Shown: positions 54,588 to 61,214 of the stretch, in pieces | Layout of the letters: each line of letters opens with the position of its first letter | How positions within the stretch are numbered: the first letter of the stretch is position 1 | DNA from: a virus | DNA: 64,000 bases | IMG/VR virus record: IMGVR_UViG_3300042673_001035 | Coordinates: 1 to 64,000 of that record | Reading direction: 5' to 3' (one strand) | The notes under the pieces: generated by a model | Databases searched by the model: none | Told to the model about the DNA's origin: nothing | What the model saw: the letters and a program-made list of their open reading frames with translations, nothing else | Made by a program: the position numbers and the translations under genes

Positions 54588-54666
54588 TTAACTATCAAAG
54601 TTTTTCTTGTAAAGTAAATCGGAGAATAACCTATTTGTAAAGTAACCGAGATAACTTTGATATAGA

Positions 54667-54764
54667 GCGGTGAGCTAGATTTGAACTAACCCCTTTAGTC
54701 TGGATGACTATCGTGCAACCCATGGGCTTTTACGTCCGTGAGGTAACCATTACACTTTCACCGC
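54667..54764 (-). tRNA. tRNA-like gene, anticodon not assignable
   Basis: The minus strand has a perfect 7-bp acceptor stem GCGGTGA/TCACCGC, a T arm GTTAG-TTCAAAT-CTAGC (one G-T wobble), and a D-arm-like AGTGTAATGGTTACC with GG. The 98-nt length exceeds a class I tRNA by about 25 nt. A stem TAGTC/GACTA could be a long variable arm, but I tested T-containing loops and found no 7-nt loop with U33 closed by a 5-bp stem. So it is either degenerate, interrupted by about 25 nt, or a non-decoding tRNA mimic. The 3' end has no encoded CCA. Confidence 0.55.
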
Positions 54765-54796
54765 TTCATTGGTACGAACTAATAGTCCGTACTAAA

Positions 54797-55120
54797 TTAT
54801 TTTACTTCAACAACTTCAGCTGAAGGTGTTTGTAAAGTATCAACTGTTTGTGTTGTAGTTGTATCTACTACTGCTGTTGTTGAATCAGTTGTTGCTTCAG
54901 TTGAAGCAGAACCACAACTAGCCAAACCTAATACTAATACTAAAGACATCGCACCTACTTTTGCTTTATTCAAAATAGATGATAATCTTTTTGCGTTGTA
55001 AAGAGCTTTAGTTGTATAAAAATCTCTCTTTTGTTCACTCAAAGTCGTACTCGCTTCGTTTAAGTTGTTTACTAATTCAGTTACTTGATAGTTCACTTTT
55101 GTTGCAATTTTCTTTGCCAT
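54797..55120 (-). CDS. Membrane-anchored lipoprotein-like 107-aa protein
   Basis: After a charged N-terminal helix (YQVTELVNNLNEASTTLSEQ) of about 57 residues comes SLVLVLGLASCGSAS, a hydrophobic stretch with the lipobox LASC, then a Ser/Thr tail (TDSTTAVVDTTTTQTVDT). ASC with following Gly-Ser is the favoured Bacteroidetes type. A lipobox this far from the N-terminus is atypical: it could be a type II anchored protein or a fusion. It is the first gene after the 31-nt box at 55232. A role in superinfection exclusion is possible but unproven. Confidence 0.6.
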   Translation of the reverse strand: MAKKIATKVNYQVTELVNNLNEASTTLSEQKRDFYTTKALYNAKRLSSILNKAKVGAMSLVLVLGLASCGSASTEATTDSTTAVVDTTTTQTVDTLQTPSAEVVEVK

Positions 55121-55231
55121 GTTATTTTTTTGCTTCCCATTAAGTTATTAATTGTTCAAACTCCATTGAGGCGGGTCGCTTTTACCTCAGCTTCGTTTGT
55201 ATCTTTATTGTGTTAATGTCTTTGTTATATG

Positions 55232-55262
55232 TAATATACGACAAATATTTGACATTACCAAA
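55232..55262 (-). promoter_or_regulatory. 31-nt promoter-like box
   Basis: The minus strand begins TTTGGTAATGTC and ends GTCGTATATTA, among the best matches. It sits about 110 nt before the lipoprotein gene, with the tRNA-like gene downstream, and directly follows the stop of the 86-aa gene. The leader contains a GAGG/CCTC hairpin (55168-55188). Confidence 0.72.
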
Positions 55263-55263
55263 T

Positions 55264-55524
55264 TTATTTTGCCCATTGGAATTGGATATTATCCACTCGG
55301 TCTAATTTCTTTTGCATTTTCATATACAATTCTGCAACTTCAAGGTTTCCTTTGTCGGATAATGTACCTGTGAAAAATTCTTGTAATACGATATTTAATG
55401 CTTTTTCTTTTGCTTCATATTCATATTGCATTGCTTCATCAAACATATCACTTATTAATTCTTGAATACGTGTTTGACTCAATTTGGAATAGTTTACTTT
55501 TTGTTTCTTTACTTTCTTACTCAT
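55264..55524 (-). CDS. Hypothetical 86-aa helical protein
   Basis: A charged, helical protein (QELISDMFDEAMQYEYEAKE) with a basic N-terminus; likely an early nucleic-acid-binding or host-modulating factor. No family match. Confidence 0.5.
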   Translation of the reverse strand: MSKKVKKQKVNYSKLSQTRIQELISDMFDEAMQYEYEAKEKALNIVLQEFFTGTLSDKGNLEVAELYMKMQKKLDRVDNIQFQWAK

Positions 55525-55551
55525 TTTGTTTTATTTTGTTTTGTTTATAAT

Positions 55552-55935
55552 TTATTTTCTTTTAGCTACTACATTATTGATTGCAGTTCTTGATTTCGTA
55601 CGTTTATCTGAAAATTGATAAGCTAATTCATTACTTTCTTTTGATTTTCTCCAAGGTTTCTTACTAAGTCTATTGGTATTTAGGTATATACACAATGAAC
55701 CGATACCAGGTACATATTGCCTACCTGAATTGATTAAATAATTTTGTACCAATTGAAGTGTTGAATTTGAAAATTCCCTATCTTCTCTTAAAGCAGAGTT
55801 ATCATATATATTTGCAGTCTGCATGCAAAGATGATAGAAGTCTGTGTATTGTTTAGTATATTTATCTGTCCATGTATTTGGTGGCATTGTTTCACCAATA
55901 ATTTGTTTTACTTTTGTTGTTTTCACTTTACTCAT
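55552..55935 (-). CDS. Hypothetical 127-aa basic protein
   Basis: Lys/Arg-rich ends and a central conserved-looking segment (QYTDFYHLCMQTANIYDNSA; RQYVPGIGSLCIYLNTNRLS). No known motif. Likely early gene of unknown function. Confidence 0.5.
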   Translation of the reverse strand: MSKVKTTKVKQIIGETMPPNTWTDKYTKQYTDFYHLCMQTANIYDNSALREDREFSNSTLQLVQNYLINSGRQYVPGIGSLCIYLNTNRLSKKPWRKSKESNELAYQFSDKRTKSRTAINNVVAKRK

Positions 55936-55958
55936 TTTGTTTCTTTTTTATTTATTAA

Positions 55959-56357
55959 TTATTTATCGGTGTCCTCACCATTTGCGGTTGTTGATTCTAC
56001 ATTGATACTACCACCATTGTAGTATGTACTATAAGCGGTGTCCAATGACAATTTGTTTGAAACCAATGCACCCTCTAATGCATTAGTTGCAATCAATTCC
56101 TTTTTATCTTTCTTACTCAATACATTTTTTATCAATGAGGTTTCTAACTTATCCATTTTAGTTTCTACTTCAATCTCACCTACATACTTACGAACACTTT
56201 CTTCGTCAACAAAGATACGAGGTTTGTCCATCTTGGGACCTGATAACTCAATCACTTCGTAGATATGTTTACCATCACCGAAATTGAATTTCTTATTCTT
56301 CACTACAGCTTTATAACCTCTCTTACCTAGCTTAATTTCTTTTACTTTCTTATTCAT
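55959..56357 (-). CDS. Hypothetical 132-aa protein
   Basis: The N-terminal beta strands (KLGKRGYKAVVKNKKFNFGD) and DKPRIFVDEESVRKYVGEI suggest a small mixed alpha/beta fold. The phrase structure 'EV.ELSGPK...F...E..R.YV' resembles the 88-aa protein at 57384 (EVYKVTGPKGIKKFFSNRKD and onward), so the two may be distant paralogues. No function is assigned. Confidence 0.5.
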   Translation of the reverse strand: MNKKVKEIKLGKRGYKAVVKNKKFNFGDGKHIYEVIELSGPKMDKPRIFVDEESVRKYVGEIEVETKMDKLETSLIKNVLSKKDKKELIATNALEGALVSNKLSLDTAYSTYYNGGSINVESTTANGEDTDK

Positions 56358-56421
56358 ATATTATCTTTTAATGTTTTTAATTACTTCGTTCATTGGGTAC
56401 CAGGGTATTGACCTTTGCATA

Positions 56422-56739
56422 TTAATGTGTTGAATTTAATTCATAATGAAACTTTTGTAATTGTTTCGTTTCATATTCGTGAGCGGATTTCTTTCCTCTA
56501 ATTACTTTGAGGATAAACAAATCATAAACTGACTCACTATGTTCTCTCATATCGTTGTATAAGGACCAGTTTTTGTTTTCTTTTCTCGCTCGACTAAAGT
56601 GTTTTTGTAATCTTAATTTCGCAGAGTAGTGGAAACGTCTACCTATTGCGGCAGTAATACCAATATAACTCTTACCATTTTCAGTATTGACTATCTCATA
56701 TACTACATGGTTTCTATCGTTTCGTTTCTTTCGTACCAT
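56422..56739 (-). CDS. GIY-YIG endonuclease-like protein
   Basis: The 105-aa protein has the catalytic core signature VVYEIVNTENGKSYIGITAA, with the downstream Arg (GRRFHYSAKLRLQKHF) and Glu/Asn positions (NWSLYNDMREHSESVYDLF). The small size and lack of an extra DNA-binding domain fit a stand-alone homing or Seg-type nuclease. It may introgress DNA or degrade competitor genomes. It overlaps the start of the 89-aa gene by 37 nt. Confidence 0.72.
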   Translation of the reverse strand: MVRKKRNDRNHVVYEIVNTENGKSYIGITAAIGRRFHYSAKLRLQKHFSRARKENKNWSLYNDMREHSESVYDLFILKVIRGKKSAHEYETKQLQKFHYELNSTH

Positions 56740-56972
56740 TTCTTAATCTCTTTATCTATTGAAAAATTTGTTTCTTCTTTGTTCGTATATTGCACAATTA
56801 GTTTTTGTGGTTTCTTACGACAAAGATAAGTTTGTTTTTTCGATTTTAGTTTTTTAATTTTCCCTAATACAAATGCAAACCAAACTTTATCCGATTGGTG
56901 AACTTCAGGTAATACCTTCTCCCACACTTTTAATTGGTGGTTGATAAGGTGTAATGTTAAATGCTTACTCAT
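56703..56972 (-). CDS. Hypothetical 89-aa basic protein
   Basis: Helical, Lys-rich protein (SDKVWFAFVLGKIKKLKSKK) with no recognised domain. Its end overlaps the GIY-YIG gene by 37 nt. Probably an early protein. Confidence 0.45.
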   Translation of the reverse strand: MSKHLTLHLINHQLKVWEKVLPEVHQSDKVWFAFVLGKIKKLKSKKQTYLCRKKPQKLIVQYTNKEETNFSIDKEIKKWYERNETIETM

Positions 56973-56989
56973 ATTCTATTTTATTTATT

Positions 56990-57382
56990 TTATTTTACTA
57001 TTGTACCATACCCACCTGAATTTGTGTTAGTTCTAAACCAACTCCAATCTTCATCACTATAAAACCTATCCCAATTCTCACCTTTCTCCAATCCCTTACG
57101 ACCATTGTATTTGATTACTTTGATATCTTTTAAATTCTTTCTAATCGTTGAATAGTATCCGTTTACTTTCACTTCATGCAATCTACCATCTTCTTTTAAC
57201 ATTAAACTAATGATTGTAGTCCATGCTGGTTTATTCATTAACTCCATTGCATTGTATAAATGTTTATATACTTTTGCAATCATTCTTTTGTTAATACTAT
57301 CATATCCTACTTTTGACTCCCATATTTCGTTTGGTGTATCAATTGGACTTTGTAAATGTGTTGGTGTTATATTCTTATTCAT
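56990..57382 (-). CDS. Hypothetical 130-aa protein
   Basis: N-terminal helix region and a DNA-binding-like central part (IISLMLKEDGRLHEVKVNGY; YSTIRKNLKDIKVIKYNGRK), ending in a Gly/Asn-rich tail (WFRTNTNSGGYGTI). The middle region could be a winged-helix-like fold, but I cannot support it further. Confidence 0.5.
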   Translation of the reverse strand: MNKNITPTHLQSPIDTPNEIWESKVGYDSINKRMIAKVYKHLYNAMELMNKPAWTTIISLMLKEDGRLHEVKVNGYYSTIRKNLKDIKVIKYNGRKGLEKGENWDRFYSDEDWSWFRTNTNSGGYGTIVK

Positions 57383-57383
57383 A

Positions 57384-57650
57384 TTATTGTATTATTTTAA
57401 TTGGTAATTTAATATTTTCTATTCTTTTGATTTCAGTAAACACATCAACGATATTCATTTTTGTATCGGTATGTTTTTTAACGAACTCACTCGCGTCCTT
57501 TCTATTACTGAAAAACTTTTTGATACCTTTAGGACCTGTTACTTTATATACTTCAAATTCAGCAGGTTTAAAGTTCTCACTTTTCATTCTCAATACTCTT
57601 TTGACTTTCTTTATAGAGTAGTTACTCTTTACATTTTCTTTACTTTTCAT
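57384..57650 (-). CDS. Hypothetical 88-aa basic protein
   Basis: Basic protein with FKPAEFEVYKVTGPKGIKKF and a helical tail (DASEFVKKHTDTKMNIVDV). Possibly a distant relative of the 132-aa gene at 55959. No function is known. Confidence 0.45.
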   Translation of the reverse strand: MKSKENVKSNYSIKKVKRVLRMKSENFKPAEFEVYKVTGPKGIKKFFSNRKDASEFVKKHTDTKMNIVDVFTEIKRIENIKLPIKIIQ

Positions 57651-57675
57651 ACTTTACTTTTTTAATGATTAAACA

Positions 57676-57704
57676 AAAATAGTGTTAGATTAACCTAACA
57701 CTAT
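57676..57704 (-). terminator. Rho-independent terminator
   Basis: A perfect 10-bp stem ATAGTGTTAG/CTAACACTAT with a 6-nt loop is followed by T4-G-T3 on the minus strand. It overlaps the stop of the 124-aa gene (57690). It ends the transcript coming from the iteron region. Confidence 0.85.
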
Positions 57705-58064
57705 ATCAATAGCTCGTTTTGACAAACCTAAAGTTTGTTTCAACTCTTTACGACATTGACTAACAAACTTCTTTTCTACTTTACCCAATTTGATAGGATA
57801 AGATGAAATAATTTGTGAAATAGTCAAAGACTCTTTTTTCAACTCAGCGAAAAACTTCATCTGTTTTTTCACTTCGGTATTATTTTTACACACTACCTTA
57901 TGTGTACGACCCATAAAGTCTTTAAACTCAACAATACTATTCGGTTTTGTAGGTATGTTAAACTTACTAGCCGAAAAATTACGATATTGAGGTTTTTCGT
58001 TACGAGACGTATTATACGCGACTTCCGTATAAAAGTTAAATTCATTTGTCATTCTATTATTCAT
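57690..58064 (-). CDS. Hypothetical 124-aa basic protein
   Basis: The segment SIVEFKDFMGRTHKVVCKNN is a beta hairpin-like part. The C-terminal half is helical and basic (KKFVSQCRKELKQTLGLSKR), possibly a DNA-binding helix. It is the first gene downstream of the 811-nt control region. A TATCTTT box with TCGTAT (58113-58122) lies about 50 nt upstream of its ATG. It may act on the iterons. Confidence 0.5.
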   Translation of the reverse strand: MNNRMTNEFNFYTEVAYNTSRNEKPQYRNFSASKFNIPTKPNSIVEFKDFMGRTHKVVCKNNTEVKKQMKFFAELKKESLTISQIISSYPIKLGKVEKKFVSQCRKELKQTLGLSKRAIDIVLG

Positions 58065-58170
58065 ATTACAATTTTTTATATGTGATAGGTCATTCTCTCA
58101 ACCCAATACATAAAGATACGACTATTTAAGGTCCTGGCAATGGACTTTTGAAACTATTTTGAAAAGTTTT

Positions 58171-58420
58171 TATGGGCAATCAACCAGTTGCACATATATT
58201 TTTTTACTATGTGTAAGTCATTAAGAATCAATCTGTTATAACTCATTGAAAATCAACCAGTTACGGGCCGGGATTTAACATAATATCAGTTATATGTCTT
58301 TTTGAGCATAACTCATTGATACTGAATAAGTTACTCATTTAACATAATATCTTATATAAGAACACTCTAATGCGTTGAAAATCAGTCAGTTATACCAACA
58401 TATTGATTATCAACGAGTTG
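58171..58420 (+). repeat. Six degenerate 20-bp iterons
   Basis: Start positions are 58171, 58219, 58244, 58314, 58373 and 58401. All six align over 20 bp to the consensus YATTGAnAATCAACCAGTTR; the best copies are CATTGAAAATCAACCAGTTA and CGTTGAAAATCAGTCAGTTA. Spacings are 48, 25, 70, 59 and 28 bp. Copies 2 to 3 and the start of 4 share an ATAACTCATTGA flank. The pattern is like binding sites of a replication initiator or repressor. Confidence 0.7.
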
Positions 58421-58507
58421 CACAGGTCAACCTTTAACTTTACTTTTCCGGGATTCGGTAAAGGGATTACTTTACTTTTTTAAATATATTTGACTAATAT
58501 CAGCAGG

Positions 58508-58647
58508 ACCCGTGCAACCCTTGCCCACATTGAGTTTCAGAGGACGACTAAAATAAATTCACTTTACTAAACCCGTGCAATCCACTGCCAGTAAGGGTTT
58601 GACAGAATATTTTTCTACCAGGTCCGTGCTACAACAGAATATTTTTC
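58508..58647 (+). repeat. Paired short direct repeats beside the iterons
   Basis: ACCCGTGCAA occurs at 58508-58517 and 58571-58580, with a shorter GTCCGTGCT at 58622-58630. ACAGAATATTTTTC occurs at 58602-58615 and 58634-58647. The order is block 1, block 1, block 2, partial block 1, block 2. It points to duplicated regulatory modules rather than random DNA. Confidence 0.65.
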
Positions 58648-58875
58648 GGTGTATTATTTCGTATGGAGAAAAAATCCGTTTCAATGTGTGAATGTGCAGG
58701 ATATATTGACTTTGTTTGATATACTTTTATTGATATGTTCGTTTATGTAGTGTGTAAGTATGTAAGTATTTTATTTTGATACATAAAAACTTTTGACACT
58801 CTTTAACACAATTTACCACTTTCACCCACAAATTAACACTGAATTATTTATTTTGATATACCATTGATTGATATA

Positions 58876-59010
58876 CTAACTAAATAAATGTTTGTATTGT
58901 TTAAATATCTTTGAGGCTTTCTTTTTTCGTTTCACACCTACTATCTTTTTATCTTTAATTTGTACTATCTTGCCTGCTCGTATAGTTTCATTCTCTTTTA
59001 ATAATATCAT
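58876..59010 (-). CDS. 44-aa basic peptide
   Basis: ATG at 59008-59010, TAG at 58876-58878. The protein begins MILLKENETIRAGKIVQIKD and ends with a strongly basic tract (KIVGVKRKKKASKIFKQYKH). It is the last gene before the iteron region. The length and charge fit a small DNA/RNA-binding factor. It lies 7 nt from its neighbour. Confidence 0.55.
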   Translation of the reverse strand: MILLKENETIRAGKIVQIKDKKIVGVKRKKKASKIFKQYKHLFS

Positions 59011-59017
59011 ATCTTAT

Positions 59018-59179
59018 TTACTTTCTCATTGTTATACTTCTAAAGTTACTTGCATCCTTTGTAAGTTCTCTTAACTCCTTCACTTCATATAGTACACATA
59101 CCATACCTATTATCGCAATACACATTAATATAAACGATATTCCCTCTAATATATCTTTTGTTTTTAGTTCGTTACTCAT
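59018..59179 (-). CDS. 53-aa single-pass membrane peptide
   Basis: The start is set at Met14 of a longer frame (ATG 59177-59179), since the longer version would overlap the next real gene. MSNELKTKDILEGISFILMC is followed by IAIIGMVCVLYEVKELREL, one membrane segment with a charged C-terminus. It is the first of four short membrane peptides in a row. Confidence 0.55.
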   Translation of the reverse strand: MSNELKTKDILEGISFILMCIAIIGMVCVLYEVKELRELTKDASNFRSITMRK

Positions 59180-59180
59180 A

Positions 59181-59360
59181 CTATTTTGTTTTTGTTTTAA
59201 TTCTACTCCAACTCTCAATGATTAGTTCCCCTATAATCAATAATGCAAAGTAATCCTTTACAACAGGTACCTTATTCCAATCCTTTAATATAACTTGCCA
59301 AAAGATACTTACAATCAATATCAATTCAATTAGAACTATCCACTTATTAATTCCTTTCAT
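59181..59360 (-). CDS. 59-aa membrane peptide
   Basis: ATG at 59358-59360, TAG at 59181-59183. MKGINKWIVLIELILIVSIF (membrane segment 1) is followed by DYFALLIIGELIIESWSRIK (segment 2). It lies 1 nt from the next gene. No known family. It fits an early membrane-modulating protein. Confidence 0.55.
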   Translation of the reverse strand: MKGINKWIVLIELILIVSIFWQVILKDWNKVPVVKDYFALLIIGELIIESWSRIKTKTK

Positions 59361-59366
59361 ATTATC

Positions 59367-59540
59367 TTATTGTTGCTCTATGTCTCTAAATCGTTTCAGT
59401 AATTGATTCTCTCGCTTATTGTAGTATTCCTCTAATCTTTCCTCTAATTCCTTTATTCTTTTCTTATCCTTTATATAGTTCTTATGTTGGTTATACATTA
59501 CTATTACACTTACTATCATTACTACTATTATTCCTATCAT
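59367..59540 (-). CDS. 57-aa membrane peptide with coiled coil
   Basis: ATG at 59538-59540, TAA at 59367-59369. MIGIIVVMIVSVIVMYNQHK gives one membrane segment, then an extremely charged helix (KKRIKELEERLEEYYNKREN). The layout resembles small antiholin/spanin-like or membrane-scaffold peptides. Confidence 0.55.
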   Translation of the reverse strand: MIGIIVVMIVSVIVMYNQHKNYIKDKKRIKELEERLEEYYNKRENQLLKRFRDIEQQ

Positions 59541-59546
59541 ATTGTT

Positions 59547-59642
59547 TTATTTATTTCTTTTATTCTTTATATACACTCTTAACCATATCAGGTATACTAT
59601 CATTATACTGACTACATATAGTATTGTTTGTCTTATATACAT
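59547..59642 (-). CDS. 31-aa membrane peptide
   Basis: ATG at 59640-59642, TAA at 59547-59549. MYIRQTILYVVSIMIVYLIW is a single membrane segment, with a basic end (RVYIKNKRNK). Very short, but in the same operon and direction as its neighbours. Confidence 0.45.
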   Translation of the reverse strand: MYIRQTILYVVSIMIVYLIWLRVYIKNKRNK

Positions 59643-59685
59643 TATTCTTAGCTGAATTTATTTTATCTCATTTTTCAAATTTGAA

Positions 59686-59907
59686 TTAGTTTATTATACA
59701 CTTACTACCTTCCCAAATAATTGTATCACTTTCACACGTTATGTGCCACTTATACCCTACTCCTTCAATCCAATCTTTTGTAGTCCTTAACTTTACATTG
59801 ACTTCTACTTCACTTGCGAGATACTCTACTTCATTAATCAGGACTCGCCAATGTAGTGTGTCAGTTTCTAAAGCTTTTGTATTATATCTTATATTTACTT
59901 TATTCAC
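59686..59907 (-). CDS. Hypothetical 73-aa protein
   Basis: It starts with GTG inside the GTGAATAA overlap with the next gene (59900-59907). It contains aromatic and Cys residues (GYKWHITCESDTIIWEGSKC) and one beta-rich core. No family is recognised. Confidence 0.5.
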   Translation of the reverse strand: MNKVNIRYNTKALETDTLHWRVLINEVEYLASEVEVNVKLRTTKDWIEGVGYKWHITCESDTIIWEGSKCIIN

Positions 59908-60049
59908 TATCTTTATTTATTGTTTCATTTGTCGCAAATAGAATAAATAAACAACCTAATCCTACTTCACCCATTAACATATACATTCCACCCAAAAAGA
60001 ATGCAGTCGGTGCGCATACTACATTCCAAATCCTTTTAATCTTTTCCAT
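59900..60049 (-). CDS. 49-aa two-TM membrane peptide
   Basis: ATG at 60047-60049, TAA at 59900-59902. MEKIKRIWNVVCAPTAFFLG and MYMLMGEVGLGCLFILFATN form two membrane segments. The stop overlaps the GTG start of the next gene, a classic coupled pair. Confidence 0.55.
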   Translation of the reverse strand: MEKIKRIWNVVCAPTAFFLGGMYMLMGEVGLGCLFILFATNETINKDSE

Positions 60050-60103
60050 TTTACTATTGTTTTATTTGTTATTACTATCTTATTACTGTTTTTGACTTTG
60101 CAT

Positions 60104-60151
60104 GACTATCAAAAAAATTTCCTTAAACGACTCACCCCCAACCCCCGCCCC
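60104..60151 (-). repeat. G-tract dispersed repeat, copy 2 (inverted)
   Basis: The plus strand reads ACTATCAAAAAAATTTCC, TTAAACGACTCA, then C5-AA-C5-G-C4. This is the reverse complement of the element at 50584-50630, with the same order of A/T tail, CGACT core and G/C tracts. It is followed by CTTCGGTTCGTGGATCGTGG. It occupies the gap before the 101-aa gene. Confidence 0.75.
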
Positions 60152-60177
60152 TTCGGTTCGTGGATCGTGGTTTCGTA

Positions 60178-60483
60178 TTAACCTAATGCAACTAATCTTA
60201 ATTTATCAATGAATATATCCATATTACGAATATCTAATAGGGTTATATAAAGTACATGTCCTGTACTACTTTGTAATTTGTATGTATTGGTATTCCATTC
60301 ATTCCTATTCAATGTAACTGTTATTGCGTATTTCATGTTAGATAATTCAAATTTGTATTGATATTCACTTTTACTATATGTAATATTATCAATACTAAAT
60401 TGTTCCTCAATTCTTGCAACATAAAAGTTTTTCTTACCCAATCCTTTATTGTTTAGTTTATTTAAGTTCTTAATCGTTAACAT
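60178..60483 (-). CDS. Hypothetical 101-aa beta-rich protein
   Basis: A mixed, mainly beta protein (IEEQFSIDNITYSKSEYQYK; ITVTLNRNEWNTNTYKLQSS). It looks like a distant relative of the 115-aa gene at 62745, which has the same order (LTI-N-K; ... Y-F; T-YEIVL). No function. Confidence 0.5.
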   Translation of the reverse strand: MLTIKNLNKLNNKGLGKKNFYVARIEEQFSIDNITYSKSEYQYKFELSNMKYAITVTLNRNEWNTNTYKLQSSTGHVLYITLLDIRNMDIFIDKLRLVALG

Positions 60484-60486
60484 ATA

Positions 60487-60705
60487 CTATCCTTTTATTT
60501 CAAATTCTTTATTGTAGATATTGTTTTCTTTTATCCATTCTATCGCATAGTTTATACCTATTCCCTTTTGATACATTCCTGCATCTTCTATCTTACTACC
60601 CTTATCCATCAATTCATCTGCCAATCCTTGTAATTGATTTAATTCCTTTCTTTCAATTGTTATAAATTGTTTAAAGTCTCCTATTAATTGATTTGTCTTG
60701 TCCAT
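60487..60705 (-). CDS. Hypothetical 72-aa protein
   Basis: Helical, charged protein (ITIERKELNQLQGLADELMD; YQKGIGINYAIEWIKENNI). It overlaps the 174-aa gene by 22 nt. No recognised family. Confidence 0.5.
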   Translation of the reverse strand: MDKTNQLIGDFKQFITIERKELNQLQGLADELMDKGSKIEDAGMYQKGIGINYAIEWIKENNIYNKEFEIKG

Positions 60706-61208
60706 AATCCGTTTATTAATTTATAATGTTTAATTCTATCTATTCCGATTGAGTAAGGTATTGTTATAAATGTTCGCTCACTTTCAATACTCCATTCTTT
60801 TTTTAAACTATTAGCAGTATATTGATTGTTGATATATTCTTTTATTAGTTTATAATCATACCAAAGTAATTCATCTAAGTTATTATTGAGAAATTGTATA
60901 TAGTCTACATACCAACCTTTATACTTGTTTGTCCATACTGAATTATCAGTAGCTGTATATGTGTCCGAATTATTCCAATACTTTTGTTTTCTTACGGGTA
61001 TTCTAAAATGATTATATTGTTTAATCCTATCCATTCCGTAACTAATCATCTCAACATCACATCCTCTTTTAAATTTGTTCACCTCTAAGTCTAAATCCCA
61101 TTTGCCACCTATTTGAATGTCGTACCAATTATTTTCCTCTAAAAATTGTTTTGCAACTTCCCTATCTTTTGTATCGTCGTGAGAAAGTGCATCCTTTCTA
61201 TTTACCAT
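60684..61208 (-). CDS. Hypothetical 174-aa protein, possible nuclease-like core
   Basis: The segment NWYDIQIGGKWDLDLEVNKF followed by RGCDVEMISYGMDRIKQYNH has some look of a PD-(D/E)xK strand-turn (D-x7-ExD), but I cannot confirm the catalytic residues. The rest is Trp/Tyr/Asn-rich. I list it as unknown with this as one option. Confidence 0.4.
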   Translation of the reverse strand: MVNRKDALSHDDTKDREVAKQFLEENNWYDIQIGGKWDLDLEVNKFKRGCDVEMISYGMDRIKQYNHFRIPVRKQKYWNNSDTYTATDNSVWTNKYKGWYVDYIQFLNNNLDELLWYDYKLIKEYINNQYTANSLKKEWSIESERTFITIPYSIGIDRIKHYKLINGLWTRQIN

Positions 61209-61214
61209 TTCGTT

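Larger units (their letters stand above)
58065..58875. other. 811-nt gene-free region, candidate origin/control locus
   Basis: The longest gene-free stretch of the window. It contains six 20-bp iteron-like repeats (58171-58420), two ATTTAACATAATATC copies, and paired ACCCGTGCAA and ACAGAATATTTTTC repeats (58508-58647), then A/T-rich DNA up to 58875. No long open frame occurs on either strand. Both flanks are minus-strand genes, so it is not a divergent promoter zone. These are typical parts of a phage replication origin or regulatory hub; not proven. Confidence 0.55.

Noticed and set aside
54536-54598. Longer start for the SprT-like gene
   Set aside because: The first 21 codons fall on the 10-bp terminator hairpin; the internal ATG at 54533-54535 is preferred.
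54712-54721. 10-mer CGTGCAACCC shared between the tRNA-like gene and 58511-58520
   Set aside because: Single 10-bp identity without shared flanks; could be chance.
55167-55189. Hairpin resembling a preQ1-I riboswitch (GAGG-AAAAGC-CCTC) in the lipoprotein leader
   Set aside because: Only the stem and an AGC agree; the required A-rich 3' tail is missing and no queuosine gene is nearby.
59180-59218. Longer start for the 53-aa membrane peptide
   Set aside because: Overlaps the well supported 59-aa gene (59181-59360).
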